In this document: positions 6,801 through 15,262 of the stretch, piece after piece
Numbering within the stretch: position 1 is the stretch's first letter
Layout: the number at the start of each line of letters is the position of its first letter
DNA from: Flavobacterium indicum GPTSA100-9 = DSM 17447
GTDB lineage: Bacteria > Bacteroidota > Bacteroidia > Flavobacteriales > Flavobacteriaceae
Direction: 5' to 3'
Length of the DNA: 64,000 nt
Assembly: GCF_000455605.1 (NCBI RefSeq)
Contig: NC_017025.1
Coordinates: 496,001 to 560,000 of the forward strand
Position numbers and translations under genes: made by a program
The notes under the pieces: model-generated
What the model was told of the DNA's origin: nothing
The model's database searches: none
What the model saw: the letters and a program-made list of their open reading frames with translations, nothing else

Positions 6801-8993
6801 CTAAAATTTCATAGTAATACCTGCTAAGAAATTAATGCCCGCTTGTGGATAATATCCTGCGCCTTCAATAGTTGTTATAGCTGGCGGATTACTCCAATTA
6901 TCATCATAGGTATAGAAATACCCGTTAGACTCATACATTCTGTTAAAGATGTTGTTGATTAATCCTGAGAAAACAACTGATTTTACACCTTTATTTATTT
7001 TCCATTCGTAATTAATATTCAAATCATTTACAAAATAATCCGATAATATTGAACGTTTTGAATCGATATTACCCATATATTGTTCTCCTACAAATTTAGA
7101 TAAGATACTTAATTGTAAATTTTGAATAGGTAAGAATGTTATATTGTTTCCAATAATTACATTGGGTGAATAGGCAATATTAGTATTTCCTAAATTGGTT
7201 AAAACACCATCTCTTTGAAAATAAAAATCTTGGTTTTTGTTTTGACTTAACGTGATATTTGGTGCTACGATTAACCATTTATAAGGTTTTATAGTGGATT
7301 CGATTTCAATACCTGCTCGGTAACTTTTTCCACTATTAGCAAAAACAGGCGAACCTACGTCGTTTAATGCACCTGTCATTACTAACTGATTTTGATAATG
7401 CATGAAAAATGCATTTACATTTACTTTAATTTTTGATTTTACATATTTCCATCCTAATTCATAATCAAATAAACGTTCTGGTTTTGCCGCACCATTTTCA
7501 TAATCATCTCTTCTAGGTTCTTTATTCGCGATTCCGAAATATCCATAAATAGAGCTGTTATTGTTTAAAGTATAAGTAACTCCAGCTTTCGGATTAAAGA
7601 AACGGAAGGTGTCGTTAACCTCGTCAAATTTTGTACTGTTGGCTTTGTAAAAAACCATACGGTATTGTAAATCGGCAAAGACATTTAATTTGCCAAATTG
7701 TTGGGATGCTTTTCCGTAAAAATTCACATCATCTTTGTTTCCAAAATTGTTATAATACCTGTTTTGTGATGGAATGTAATATTGTGTCCAAACCACTTCA
7801 CCAAAGTGATTGCCTAAATAACGATTGGCAGCTCCGCCAAGTATTATATCGGTGTTTTTGGTTGAATAATTTAAGGAATAAGTCGCGCCAAAGAAATCAT
7901 TGTCTAACCAACGTTTGCGAACTAAATCGGTAGTAGAGTTTCCATTGTAATCCGGTAAGTTGTAATCGGAAAATGAATCATCTTCTCTAAATTGTTCAAA
8001 ATAACCTTTACCAATGGTGTAATGCAAAGCTATGTTAGATTGCCATTTTGATCCGTACTTTTGATTCCATAATAATTGGAAGTGATTCTGATTGTAATTA
8101 TCCGTTTCATTGTCGTAGAATTTGATAGTGCCAAATTCATCCGTATACTGACCAACAGTGTTGTAGGTTCTGTCATTTCGTAATTTGTCTTCATCTTCTA
8201 AACCATTCCAAGCTTGATAGGTTTTTTCTTTTCCACCAAAAATAATTGCTTTTACAATTGTTTTTTCAGTAATATAATTGGCATTAAAAAAGTACCCGAA
8301 TAGATCGCTTGAAGCCCTGTCAATATATCCATCTGAATGAATGTTGGAAATACGAGCATTCATTTCAAAATTGTTGTGAATTCCAGTTCCGAAAGCTAAT
8401 GTGTGTTTTCTGGTGTTAAAACTTCCTACTGAGTTGGCAATTTCTGCATAGGCTTTTTCTTGAGCTGTTTTGGTTTGCATATTTAAACTTGCTCCAAAGG
8501 CACCAGCGCCACTTGTTGAAGTTCCTACTCCTCTTTGCAATTGTACGCTTTCTAAAGACGAAGCAAAATCGGGTAGATTCACAAAAAAGGTACCTTGACT
8601 TTCACTGTCGTTAAAAGGTATTCCGTTTAATGTTACATTAATGCGTGAACCGTCACTTCCTCTTACACGCATGGAAGTATAGCCTACACCAGCCCCTGCG
8701 TCTGTTGAAGTTACGACTGAGGGTAAAAAGTTTAATAAAACAGGAATGTCTTGTCCTAAATTTCGTGGAGCAATAGCTTCTTTAGCAACATTTGTAAAAG
8801 TAACTGGATTTTTGTCTGTTGCTCTAACCGCAGAAATTAATACTTCTTCGATTGATTTTACAGAATCTTTGGGTTGTTCTTGTGAAAATAAGATACAAGT
8901 AAAAAGTAAAAAGTAAAAAGTTGATAGTTTCGTAACTACTTTTTTCTTTGACTCGAGCCTCTTGGCTCTTTTTTTAAATAATGATTGCATCAT
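6801..8993 (-). CDS. TonB-dependent receptor under TPP riboswitch (probable thiamine-compound uptake)
   Basis: 730 residues. A basic N-terminus and hydrophobic stretch (about 24-37) form the signal peptide. A TonB-box-like segment (IEEVLISAVRA) and plug domain follow (about 50-170), with SMRVRGSDGSRINVTLNG and LESVQLQRGVGTSTSGAGAFG. A 22-strand barrel then ends in the aromatic terminal strand FLAGITMKF. The family imports siderophores, vitamins or glycans across the outer membrane using TonB energy. The TPP riboswitch in its leader is the specific clue: expression should fall when thiamine pyrophosphate is plentiful, so the cargo is probably thiamine, a thiamine precursor or phosphate ester. 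The first ATG (8993) lies in a leader hairpin, and a second ATG follows at 8990. Codons about 25-32 are encoded by three tandem 7-bp repeats. Confidence 0.9.
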   Translation of the reverse strand: MMQSLFKKRAKRLESKKKVVTKLSTFYFLLFTCILFSQEQPKDSVKSIEEVLISAVRATDKNPVTFTNVAKEAIAPRNLGQDIPVLLNFLPSVVTSTDAGAGVGYTSMRVRGSDGSRINVTLNGIPFNDSESQGTFFVNLPDFASSLESVQLQRGVGTSTSGAGAFGASLNMQTKTAQEKAYAEIANSVGSFNTRKHTLAFGTGIHNNFEMNARISNIHSDGYIDRASSDLFGYFFNANYITEKTIVKAIIFGGKEKTYQAWNGLEDEDKLRNDRTYNTVGQYTDEFGTIKFYDNETDNYNQNHFQLLWNQKYGSKWQSNIALHYTIGKGYFEQFREDDSFSDYNLPDYNGNSTTDLVRKRWLDNDFFGATYSLNYSTKNTDIILGGAANRYLGNHFGEVVWTQYYIPSQNRYYNNFGNKDDVNFYGKASQQFGKLNVFADLQYRMVFYKANSTKFDEVNDTFRFFNPKAGVTYTLNNNSSIYGYFGIANKEPRRDDYENGAAKPERLFDYELGWKYVKSKIKVNVNAFFMHYQNQLVMTGALNDVGSPVFANSGKSYRAGIEIESTIKPYKWLIVAPNITLSQNKNQDFYFQRDGVLTNLGNTNIAYSPNVIIGNNITFLPIQNLQLSILSKFVGEQYMGNIDSKRSILSDYFVNDLNINYEWKINKGVKSVVFSGLINNIFNRMYESNGYFYTYDDNWSNPPAITTIEGAGYYPQAGINFLAGITMKF
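8897..8919 (-). repeat. Tandem 7-bp repeat inside the receptor signal-peptide coding region
   Basis: Three perfect tandem copies of GTAAAAA (plus-strand reading, 8899-8919) with partial copies at both edges. The unit is not a multiple of three, so gain or loss of one copy would frameshift the receptor near codon 30. Confidence 0.7.
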
Positions 8994-9010
8994 TCGTAAA
9001 TTTTACGAAT
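8992..9010 (-). promoter_or_regulatory. Hairpin embedding the receptor start codon
   Basis: A near-perfect palindrome ATTCGTAAAATTTACGAAT on the minus strand, whose last two bases are the first two of the ATG at 8993. It could occlude the initiation site and serve as part of the riboswitch expression platform. Confidence 0.5.
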
Positions 9011-9104
9011 AAAAGGGGTAATTACTCTTGGTTAAAAAATAATTAGTTAATAAATGTTGTTGAGAATTTTGATGCTGAGATAAGTTCAGCAAGTCAAGAA
9101 ATTT

Positions 9105-9182
9105 CTCATTTCCTTGGCAGCATTACCCGCCCAGGTTCTATGGGTATAATCTCAGCCTGTAAAACAAGCACCCCTTTGAGAC
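9105..9182 (-). promoter_or_regulatory. TPP (THI-box) riboswitch
   Basis: Minus-strand landmarks in order: CTCAAAGGGGTGC (closing helix and GGGGTGC), CTGAGAT then ACCC (pyrimidine-sensor arm), GAACCTG, then GGGTAATGCTGCCAAGG and AAATGAG closing against CTCA. This is the standard thiamine-pyrophosphate aptamer layout. A -7 box at 9187-9194 puts the transcript start just before it. The roughly 110 bases between the aptamer and the ATG contain a hairpin at the start codon and ATTACCC (near 9014-9020), complementary to GGGTAAT of the aptamer; no clear intrinsic terminator is seen, so translational control is more likely. Confidence 0.93.
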
Positions 9183-9186
9183 GGGG

Positions 9187-9194
9187 CAAAGATA
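9187..9194 (-). promoter_or_regulatory. Putative -7 element (TATCTTTG) of the riboswitch-receptor transcript
   Basis: Exact TAnnTTTG match, with TTTTG 18 bases upstream as -33. The predicted start lies directly at the 5' edge of the TPP aptamer. Confidence 0.65.
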
Positions 9195-9251
9195 GTAATT
9201 CAATTTCAATTACAAAATTCAATTTTTGATTAAATAGATTTCTTACGGTTG

Positions 9252-9653
9252 CTAAAAATCCAATTTTCTTCTATTAGCTTTAATCTCACCAGCTTTCTTT
9301 TTTTCTTGTAAACGTTTTTCTTTGGCTGATTTTGATACCGTAGTTGCTTTTCTAACTTTTGGTACTTGTAGTGCTTTTTCTAATAAGTCAAAAAAACGTT
9401 GGGTGATAATTTTTTTGTTTTTCAACTGACTTCGGTCCTCGTCACAAGTTAAAATCAATAAGTTTTCTTGAGAAATTTTACTTTTTAACTTCGTTTGTAC
9501 TCGAGTTCTTTCTTCTTCATTTAATCCTAAAGTTGAAAACACATCAAATATCAATACCATTTTTGAAGCGACTTTGTTTACGTTTTGTCCACCAGCGCCA
9601 CTACTTCTAACCGCTTTGAAGTTAAGTTCTGAAAGCAATACCTCTTTATTCAT
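9252..9653 (-). CDS. arfB: Peptidyl-tRNA hydrolase ArfB (ribosome rescue)
   Basis: 133 residues. The release-factor catalytic motif SSGAGGQNVNKVASK (GGQ 21-23) is followed by a domain ending in a long basic tail (SAKEKRLQEKKKAGEIKANRR). That is the ArfB/YaeJ architecture: the tail occupies the empty mRNA channel of stalled ribosomes and GGQ hydrolyses the peptidyl-tRNA. There is no codon-recognition domain, so it is not RF1 or RF2. The start overlaps the end of the DUF4301 gene by 8 bases, indicating coupled translation in the arfB-DUF4301-pnuC-GGGPS-PPTase minus-strand cluster. Confidence 0.92.
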   Translation of the reverse strand: MNKEVLLSELNFKAVRSSGAGGQNVNKVASKMVLIFDVFSTLGLNEEERTRVQTKLKSKISQENLLILTCDEDRSQLKNKKIITQRFFDLLEKALQVPKVRKATTVSKSAKEKRLQEKKKAGEIKANRRKLDF

Positions 9654-11181
9654 GATTGGGTTGATGTGCCGGTTTTAATAAGTCATTCACTGTTTTTACA
9701 GGATTGAAAGTTGTGAGTGGTACTTCAACAAAAATAGTAATCCATTTAGCCATGGCGCCATTCCACAATCCGGGTAGTTCAAAGGCTTTGATTGGTTTTC
9801 CGTTTTTAGTTTTTTCTGTAATAAACGCGGTATCAGGATCAACAAATTTGGTTAAATCAAATTTATTTCCTCTAAAGTCTTTAATGCCACAAACTAAATC
9901 AACTGGATTAAAATGAGTAGAATTTTTAAAAATTTCTCGTTGTTTTTCATTTTGTAAATCCACTTGAGAGGATTCGACTATTTGCAGGGTTTGACGACCT
10001 TTGCTGTCAATTACCCAAAACGGTCCGCCACCTGGTTCACCTTCATTTTTTACCATTCCACAAACTCGAATAGGTCGGTTTAAAACTTTAATTAAATACT
10101 CGCGTTGGTAATTTTTCTGAAACATTTTAAATTCGTCTAACAAAGGCATAGACAAACGATGTTCAACAAAATCTTTTATTTCATGAATTGTAGTTTCAGT
10201 TATATTTTCGTTTTGTAATTCACTTAGATAAATAAAAATTTGCGTTTGTAATTCCAGTAAAATTCCACCTAATATTTTTTTGTTTTCAATACCCGTTTTA
10301 ATGTTGTTTTGCGCCACATTATCAATGTTTTTTATAAAAATTACATCTGAAGTTAATTGATTTAAATTGTCAATTAGCGCACCATGACCACCCGGTCTAA
10401 AAAACAATTCATTATTTTCAAGTCTGAAAGGTAAATTGTTTGCCTCAACAGCAATGGTATCGCTGGTTTGATCTTGGTAGGAAAAAGTAGCGTCAATATT
10501 GTTGTATTTACTTAAAATCGATTCAAAATGCGCTTGAAATTCTTTGGAAACAGTAAAGTGAATTTTCGATTTTTGATTCTCTTTTTGATAAAACTCACTT
10601 TCAGTTACATGTTCATCAATAGGTGTGTGAATTTCACCGTTCTTAACATGAAAGGGTAATATGCCTTTAGGTTTGGAAGCAAAATGTAAGCCTTCCGGAC
10701 TTAATAGCGTTTTTATAATGGCATACACCTTTTGATCAGAAGTGTATTTGTTATATTCAGGAAAAAGTTGTTTCGTTTTTTCTTTTAATTCTGGATGAAA
10801 AGGGAAATTGCGAATACCTACAATAAAAATATTTAAATTAGGATCGTTAAATTTATTGATATAGCTCGTAATAGTATCTTCGTCTGGATTAAAATTATTT
10901 AAAAACTCATTTAAAAACTGAAACATTCTTGTAGCAGCACCAGAGGCTGGAACAAATTTTTCAATAACAAATTTAGTTTTATTGGAATCGAAATAGTCAA
11001 CATAATGTTGTTGTTCTTTTTCGTTCAATTTCCAAATACCCTCATTAATTGTAGCTGATTTATATAAATTAATTTTAGGAATACCATTTTTAAAATAATG
11101 CAATTGCTGCATTATTTTATCTAATGAATTCCCTCGTTCAACAATGTATTTTAAATCTGCTTCGCTAAATATTTTCTCCAT
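9646..11181 (-). CDS. DUF4301 family protein
   Basis: 511 residues, close to the usual DUF4301 length, a family largely of Bacteroidota with no function I can name. Conserved-looking stretches include KFVPASGAATRMFQFL, RPGGHGALIDNLN, CGMVKNEGEPGGGPFWV and FELPGLWNGAMAKW. The glycine-rich pieces and the PASGAATRMF segment resemble nucleotide or sugar-nucleotide binding loops, but this is only an impression. No signal peptide or membrane helix, so cytoplasmic. It overlaps arfB (8 bases) and pnuC (31 bases), so all three are expressed together. The first ATG at 11181 is kept because the protein begins there in a well-folded-looking segment, MEKIFSEADLKYIVERGNS. Confidence 0.8.
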   Translation of the reverse strand: MEKIFSEADLKYIVERGNSLDKIMQQLHYFKNGIPKINLYKSATINEGIWKLNEKEQQHYVDYFDSNKTKFVIEKFVPASGAATRMFQFLNEFLNNFNPDEDTITSYINKFNDPNLNIFIVGIRNFPFHPELKEKTKQLFPEYNKYTSDQKVYAIIKTLLSPEGLHFASKPKGILPFHVKNGEIHTPIDEHVTESEFYQKENQKSKIHFTVSKEFQAHFESILSKYNNIDATFSYQDQTSDTIAVEANNLPFRLENNELFFRPGGHGALIDNLNQLTSDVIFIKNIDNVAQNNIKTGIENKKILGGILLELQTQIFIYLSELQNENITETTIHEIKDFVEHRLSMPLLDEFKMFQKNYQREYLIKVLNRPIRVCGMVKNEGEPGGGPFWVIDSKGRQTLQIVESSQVDLQNEKQREIFKNSTHFNPVDLVCGIKDFRGNKFDLTKFVDPDTAFITEKTKNGKPIKAFELPGLWNGAMAKWITIFVEVPLTTFNPVKTVNDLLKPAHQPNHE

Positions 11182-11762
11182 TCTAAATATGCTAATAGTG
11201 CCAAAATTGTAAATATTACATATTGCAAGGCTAACATGCCGTATCCTCTATGTAAGAATAAAGGAACTGCAATAGCATCGCCTATGATAAATAAGGTCCA
11301 ATTTTCAATTTTCTTTAGCGCCATATACCACATAGCAGTAAAGAATAATCCAGATGTAAAAATATCAATATAATTGGGAATTTCAAGATGGTAATCAAAA
11401 AAAACATATACACCATAGGTGATAATTGCGGTTATAGCAAAAATACCTAAACCTATAATTTTTTCTTTTTTATTGGTGCGCGTAATTTTTAAATCGGGTT
11501 GGTTGGTTTTTTTCGACCATTTGTACCATCCATAAATACTCATTACAGAATAATAGGTGTTTAAAATTACTTCACCATAATAATGGGCAATGTATAAAAG
11601 ATATACGGTTATTACAGTACATACTAATCCAGTTGGGTAGGCTAAAACATTTTCTTTTCTGGCGTATATCACACTGATAATTCCAAAAACAAATACTATT
11701 GCTTCTGCTGCAATTTTCCAAAGAGGCACATTTTTGTATTGGTCAATTAAAAATTCTAACAT
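11151..11762 (-). CDS. pnuC: PnuC-family vitamin transporter (nicotinamide riboside or thiamine)
   Basis: 203 residues, seven or so hydrophobic helices. Matches the PnuC family: ENVLAYPTGLVCTVITVYLLY, YYSVMSIYGWYKWSK (W-x-x-W region), and SGLFFTAMWYMALKKIENWTLFIIGDAIAVPLF. The family moves unphosphorylated vitamin precursors by facilitated diffusion, with trapping by cytoplasmic phosphorylation. In Bacteroidota a sister form, PnuT, moves thiamine, and a TPP-riboswitch receptor lies two genes downstream here. However, no riboswitch precedes pnuC, which begins inside the end of the region upstream of the GGGPS stop. Nicotinamide riboside is the default call; thiamine is a real alternative. Confidence 0.85.
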   Translation of the reverse strand: MLEFLIDQYKNVPLWKIAAEAIVFVFGIISVIYARKENVLAYPTGLVCTVITVYLLYIAHYYGEVILNTYYSVMSIYGWYKWSKKTNQPDLKITRTNKKEKIIGLGIFAITAIITYGVYVFFDYHLEIPNYIDIFTSGLFFTAMWYMALKKIENWTLFIIGDAIAVPLFLHRGYGMLALQYVIFTILALLAYLEWRKYLAKQI

Positions 11763-12475
11763 AAAGGTGTGAAAAAATTAGAATCATTTTCAAAAGCAGT
11801 TCCAATTACCACTAAATCAGCGCCGGCTTCAAAAATGGTGTCAATCGTATTTAAATCTCGGATGCCACCGCCAACAATTAATGGGATGTTTAGATTAGAA
11901 GAAATGTAAGTAATCATATCCGTTGGTACAGGTGTTGCAGCCCCACTGCCAGCTTCTAAATAAATGAGTTTTTTGCCCAGGTATTCTCCAGCTTTGGCGG
12001 TTTTAAAGGCTAATTCAATATTGTCTTTTTCAATTGGAAGGGTTTGACTGACACGTTGAACGGCCGTTTCTTTTCCGCCCTCAATCAAAATGTAGCCAGT
12101 AGGGATAATTTCTAATACACTATTTTTTAAAAGTTCTACAGAATTGATATGATGTTCAATAAGGTAATCCGGATTTCTACCTGATAATAAACTTAAAAAT
12201 AATAAACCGTCTGCTTCTTGTGATATTTGAGAAGGATGGCCAGGGAAAATTAGAATGGGTAATTGACATTCTTTTTTTAGTTCACGAATTAAAGCGTCTA
12301 TTGAAACTTGCTCAACTATACTTCCTCCAATAAAAATATGTGTAGCTGGGGATTGATTAATTTTAATAACTAAATCAGAAATTTGTTCAATTGCTGTTTT
12401 ATCAGGATCAATTAAAATTGCCAAAAGTTTTTTATTCTCTTTTTTGGCTGCTACTATGTTTTGATAAATCGTCAT
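11756..12475 (-). CDS. Geranylgeranylglyceryl/heptaprenylglyceryl phosphate synthase
   Basis: 239 residues from the ATG at 12475; that ATG overlaps the stop of the upstream gene as TAATG, so it is preferred over the in-frame codon at 12493. TIM-barrel motifs of the PcrB/GGGPS family are clear: LLAILIDPDK, HIFIGGSIV, PILIFPGHPSQIS, LLFLSLLSGRNPDYLI, IPTGYILIEGG, IYLEAGSGAATPVP and IVGGGIRD. The enzyme joins a long polyprenyl diphosphate to glycerol-1-phosphate, making an archaeal-type ether lipid precursor. Many flavobacteria carry this gene, but what they use the product for is unsettled. It overlaps pnuC by 7 bases and the PPTase by 1 base. Confidence 0.9.
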   Translation of the reverse strand: MTIYQNIVAAKKENKKLLAILIDPDKTAIEQISDLVIKINQSPATHIFIGGSIVEQVSIDALIRELKKECQLPILIFPGHPSQISQEADGLLFLSLLSGRNPDYLIEHHINSVELLKNSVLEIIPTGYILIEGGKETAVQRVSQTLPIEKDNIELAFKTAKAGEYLGKKLIYLEAGSGAATPVPTDMITYISSNLNIPLIVGGGIRDLNTIDTIFEAGADLVVIGTAFENDSNFFTPLC

Positions 12476-13128
12476 TATTTTGGCTTTGCGCACACAAATA
12501 TAAAACTTTCTATTTCATAAAATTGAAATGAAAAAGATTCGTGAATCGAGTTGAAATGTAAATGTGCAGAGCCCGATTTGTCTTCTAAAGTAAAAGAATC
12601 TTCCGAGATATGGTCTGGAAAACTAATGCCAACTTCATTTTTAATCTTAAAAATAGCTTCTTTAACACCCCAAATTACAGTAGCTTTTTTGGTTTGCTTT
12701 TCAATTGATAAATCCTCTAAATGAGTCACATCCATAAAACGGGGAGCAATACGCAATACTTTTTCTTTCACTTTTTCTAAATCAACACCAATAATTTCAT
12801 CTGTACTTACACAAATACTTGAAAATTCATGGGAATGAGAAATAGAAATGTGTTTAATTTTAGTACTTGTAATGGTGTTATTCGTTTCTAAATGCGGTTT
12901 CCCTGTCGCATCATAAACCAAATCAAAATCGGTGAAGCCAATATGTTGCACCAACATTCGCACACCTAAAAATCCTTTTTTATGTTCAATGGATTGCATG
13001 CCTTCCAGTCTTTTAATTGAGCTGTCTTTTAGTAAAACTTGATCGAATAAATCTTCTAGTGTTTCAGAATTTTTCCAAAAATAAGCTGTTATTGTTGGAC
13101 TTATAGAAATAGAACTATGAAATGGCAT
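12475..13128 (-). CDS. 4'-phosphopantetheinyl transferase superfamily protein
   Basis: 217 residues. The Sfp-type signature is visible: ISISHSHEFSSICVS, then IGVDLEKV (metal-binding D116, E118) and WGVKEAIFK (W153, K156, E157, K161). Such enzymes transfer phosphopantetheine from coenzyme A to a serine of a carrier protein (acyl, peptidyl or aryl carrier). No carrier-protein synthase is visible in the window, so the target is unknown; it could be the fatty-acid acyl carrier protein. It is the first gene of the minus-strand cluster ending at arfB, and its stop overlaps the GGGPS start, implying strong coupling with an isoprenoid-lipid gene. Confidence 0.88.
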   Translation of the reverse strand: MPFHSSISISPTITAYFWKNSETLEDLFDQVLLKDSSIKRLEGMQSIEHKKGFLGVRMLVQHIGFTDFDLVYDATGKPHLETNNTITSTKIKHISISHSHEFSSICVSTDEIIGVDLEKVKEKVLRIAPRFMDVTHLEDLSIEKQTKKATVIWGVKEAIFKIKNEVGISFPDHISEDSFTLEDKSGSAHLHFNSIHESFSFQFYEIESFIFVCAKPK

Positions 13129-13236
13129 GCCGCTTTTATATAGTGTTTAAAATTAGATGATTGTATTTCAAATATTTACAATGATGAACAAATCATAAAA
13201 ATTACGTTAATATTTAGAAAATACAAACTTAAGTTG

Positions 13237-13244
13237 TAAATTTG
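13237..13244 (+). promoter_or_regulatory. Putative -7 element (TAAATTTG) of ahcY
   Basis: Exact TAnnTTTG match, 36 bases before the ahcY ATG, with TTTA about 21 bases upstream as a weak -33. Confidence 0.5.
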
Positions 13245-13280
13245 CACCCTCAAATTTAATAAAATTAATTAGTAAAAATA

Positions 13281-14597
13281 ATGAGTACAAAAACAATTCC
13301 GTATGTACCATACAAAGTTAAAGATATTTCTTTAGCAGAATGGGGAAGAAAAGAAATTACATTAGCAGAAGCTGAAATGCCAGGATTAATGGCTATCCGT
13401 GAAGAGTATGGTCCAAGCCAGCCTTTAAAAGGAGCGCGTATTGCTGGATGTTTACATATGACCATTCAAACTGCTGTGTTAATTGAAACATTAGTAGCTT
13501 TAGGTGCAGATGTTACTTGGTCTTCTTGTAACATTTTCTCTACTCAAGATCACGCTGCTGCTGCTATTGCTGCTGCTGGAATCCCAGTTTATGCTTGGAA
13601 AGGTATGAATGAGGAGGAATTTGATTGGTGTATTGAACAAACATTATTCTTTGGTGAAGATAGACAACCATTAAACATGATTTTGGATGATGGTGGGGAT
13701 TTAACTAACATGGTATTTGATAGATACACTGAATTAGTTGAAGGAATTAAAGGTTTATCTGAAGAAACAACTACAGGTGTTCACCGTTTATACGAAAGAA
13801 TGAAAAATGGTACATTATACATGCCAGCAATTAACGTAAACGATTCAGTTACTAAATCTAAATTTGATAACAAATACGGTTGTAAAGAATCTGCAGTAGA
13901 TGCTGTTCGTCGTGCAACTGATGTAATGTTAGCAGGTAAAAGAGTAGTAGTTTGTGGTTACGGAGACGTAGGTAAAGGTACAGCGGCTTCATTCCGTGGA
14001 GCAGGTTCAATTGTTACAGTTACTGAAATCGATCCTATTTGTGCATTACAAGCGGCTATGGACGGATACGAAGTGAAAAAATTAGATACAGTAATTGCAA
14101 ATGCTGATATCGTAATTACTACAACAGGAAATAAAGACATTGTTGTTGGTCGTCATTTCGAAGCAATGAAAGATAAAACTATCGTTTGTAATATTGGTCA
14201 CTTCGACAATGAAATCGACATGGCTTGGTTAAACCAAAATTTTGGTGCTACTAAAGTTGAGGTTAAACCACAAGTAGATATTTACACAGTTAACGGTAAA
14301 GAAGTGATTATTTTAGCAGAAGGACGTTTAGTAAACTTAGGTTGTGCTACAGGTCACCCTTCTTTCGTAATGAGTAACTCTTTCTCTAACCAAACGTTAG
14401 CTCAAATTGAATTATGGACAAACGCTTCAGCTTATAAAAATGAAGTGTACATGTTGCCTAAACATTTAGATGAAAAAGTTGCCGATTTACACTTAAGAAA
14501 ATTAGGTGTTGAGCTTGAAGTTTTAAACGAGGAACAAGCAGCATACATTGGTGTTGATGTAAAAGGTCCATTTAAGCCAGAATACTACAGATATTAA
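13281..14597 (+). CDS. ahcY: Adenosylhomocysteinase
   Basis: 438 residues, the standard length. It reversibly hydrolyses S-adenosylhomocysteine to adenosine and homocysteine, removing the methyltransferase by-product; cytoplasmic, NAD-dependent. Hallmarks are [36 protein letters not shown], the NAD-binding [37 protein letters not shown] and the C-terminal FKPEYYRY, whose Lys and Tyr reach the neighbouring subunit's NAD. The codon choice is more G/C-favouring than neighbours, as expected of a highly expressed gene. It has its own promoter box and terminator, so it is monocistronic. Confidence 0.98.
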   Translation: MSTKTIPYVPYKVKDISLAEWGRKEITLAEAEMPGLMAIREEYGPSQPLKGARIAGCLHMTIQTAVLIETLVALGADVTWSSCNIFSTQDHAAAAIAAAGIPVYAWKGMNEEEFDWCIEQTLFFGEDRQPLNMILDDGGDLTNMVFDRYTELVEGIKGLSEETTTGVHRLYERMKNGTLYMPAINVNDSVTKSKFDNKYGCKESAVDAVRRATDVMLAGKRVVVCGYGDVGKGTAASFRGAGSIVTVTEIDPICALQAAMDGYEVKKLDTVIANADIVITTTGNKDIVVGRHFEAMKDKTIVCNIGHFDNEIDMAWLNQNFGATKVEVKPQVDIYTVNGKEVIILAEGRLVNLGCATGHPSFVMSNSFSNQTLAQIELWTNASAYKNEVYMLPKHLDEKVADLHLRKLGVELEVLNEEQAAYIGVDVKGPFKPEYYRY

Positions 14598-14643
14598 TAA
14601 GTCATACTGTTCGATAAGTCGAATTCGTATCTGATAATCTAAC

Positions 14644-14675
14644 AAAACCCTTGCAGAAATGTGAGGGTTTTTTTA
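14644..14675 (+). terminator. Intrinsic terminator of ahcY
   Basis: Stem AAAACCCT/AGGGTTTT (14644-14651 with 14664-14671) followed by a T-run. It lies 46 bases past the ahcY stop. Confidence 0.85.
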
Positions 14676-14716
14676 TTGTAAGAAAAAGTTAACTATATTT
14701 GTTGAAAATCGTAACA

Positions 14717-15262
14717 ATGAAAAAAATCGTTTTCTTCTTAATCGTATTGGTGTCTTCTTGTAGTATTCAAGTAAATGGGTATTCCGATGATTTTAATAAA
14801 GTTTCTGTAGAGAATAAAGCCAAAATTGTAGAACTTAAGTCGTTTAAGGCATTGTCTCCCGATTATATCTATAAAATATCGGGTAAGCAACTGAGAACGG
14901 AATTAAGTAAACACGACAAATCAATTGTTTATGTCTTTAAAAATGGATGTACGTCAGACTATTGTAAGCCTATGATGCATTATGAAACGTATGCTAAGAA
15001 AAACGGATACCAATTGTTTTTGGTTATGAATGGATATGCACACTTAGACGATACACTGGGTCAAAGAAACTCGTTTGAGAGTCCGTTGTTTGTGATTAAT
15101 ACAGATTATTATCAAAACCACATACGAGCAACTTATACCAAGTTATTTATGCGAGATGTGTTGGCAATTCAATCCGATAAAGAAATACCTGAGAATGGGA
15201 ATATTTATATTTTTGAAGGCGATATGCTGATAAAAGAAACTAGAGAATTACCTCAATATTAA
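14717..15262 (+). CDS. Hypothetical lipoprotein, possibly thioredoxin-like
   Basis: 181 residues from the ATG at 14717 (MKKIVFFLIVLVSSCS). The earlier in-frame TTG at 14699 lies inside a TATATTTG promoter box (14694-14701), so it cannot be the start. The signal peptide ends in a lipobox with Cys15. The mature part contains SIVYVFKNGCTSDYCKP, a strand followed by two cysteines five residues apart, then GYQLFLVMNGYAHLDDT and later ESPLFVINTDYY; this spacing of strands resembles a thioredoxin-like fold with an altered active site. I do not recognise a named family. It has a short leader of about ten bases and no close partner. Confidence 0.65.
   Translation: MKKIVFFLIVLVSSCSIQVNGYSDDFNKVSVENKAKIVELKSFKALSPDYIYKISGKQLRTELSKHDKSIVYVFKNGCTSDYCKPMMHYETYAKKNGYQLFLVMNGYAHLDDTLGQRNSFESPLFVINTDYYQNHIRATYTKLFMRDVLAIQSDKEIPENGNIYIFEGDMLIKETRELPQY

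Noticed and set aside
7631..7933. Plus-strand open frame within the TonB receptor gene
   Set aside because: Antisense shadow; Cys/Asn-rich, low-quality protein with no motif.
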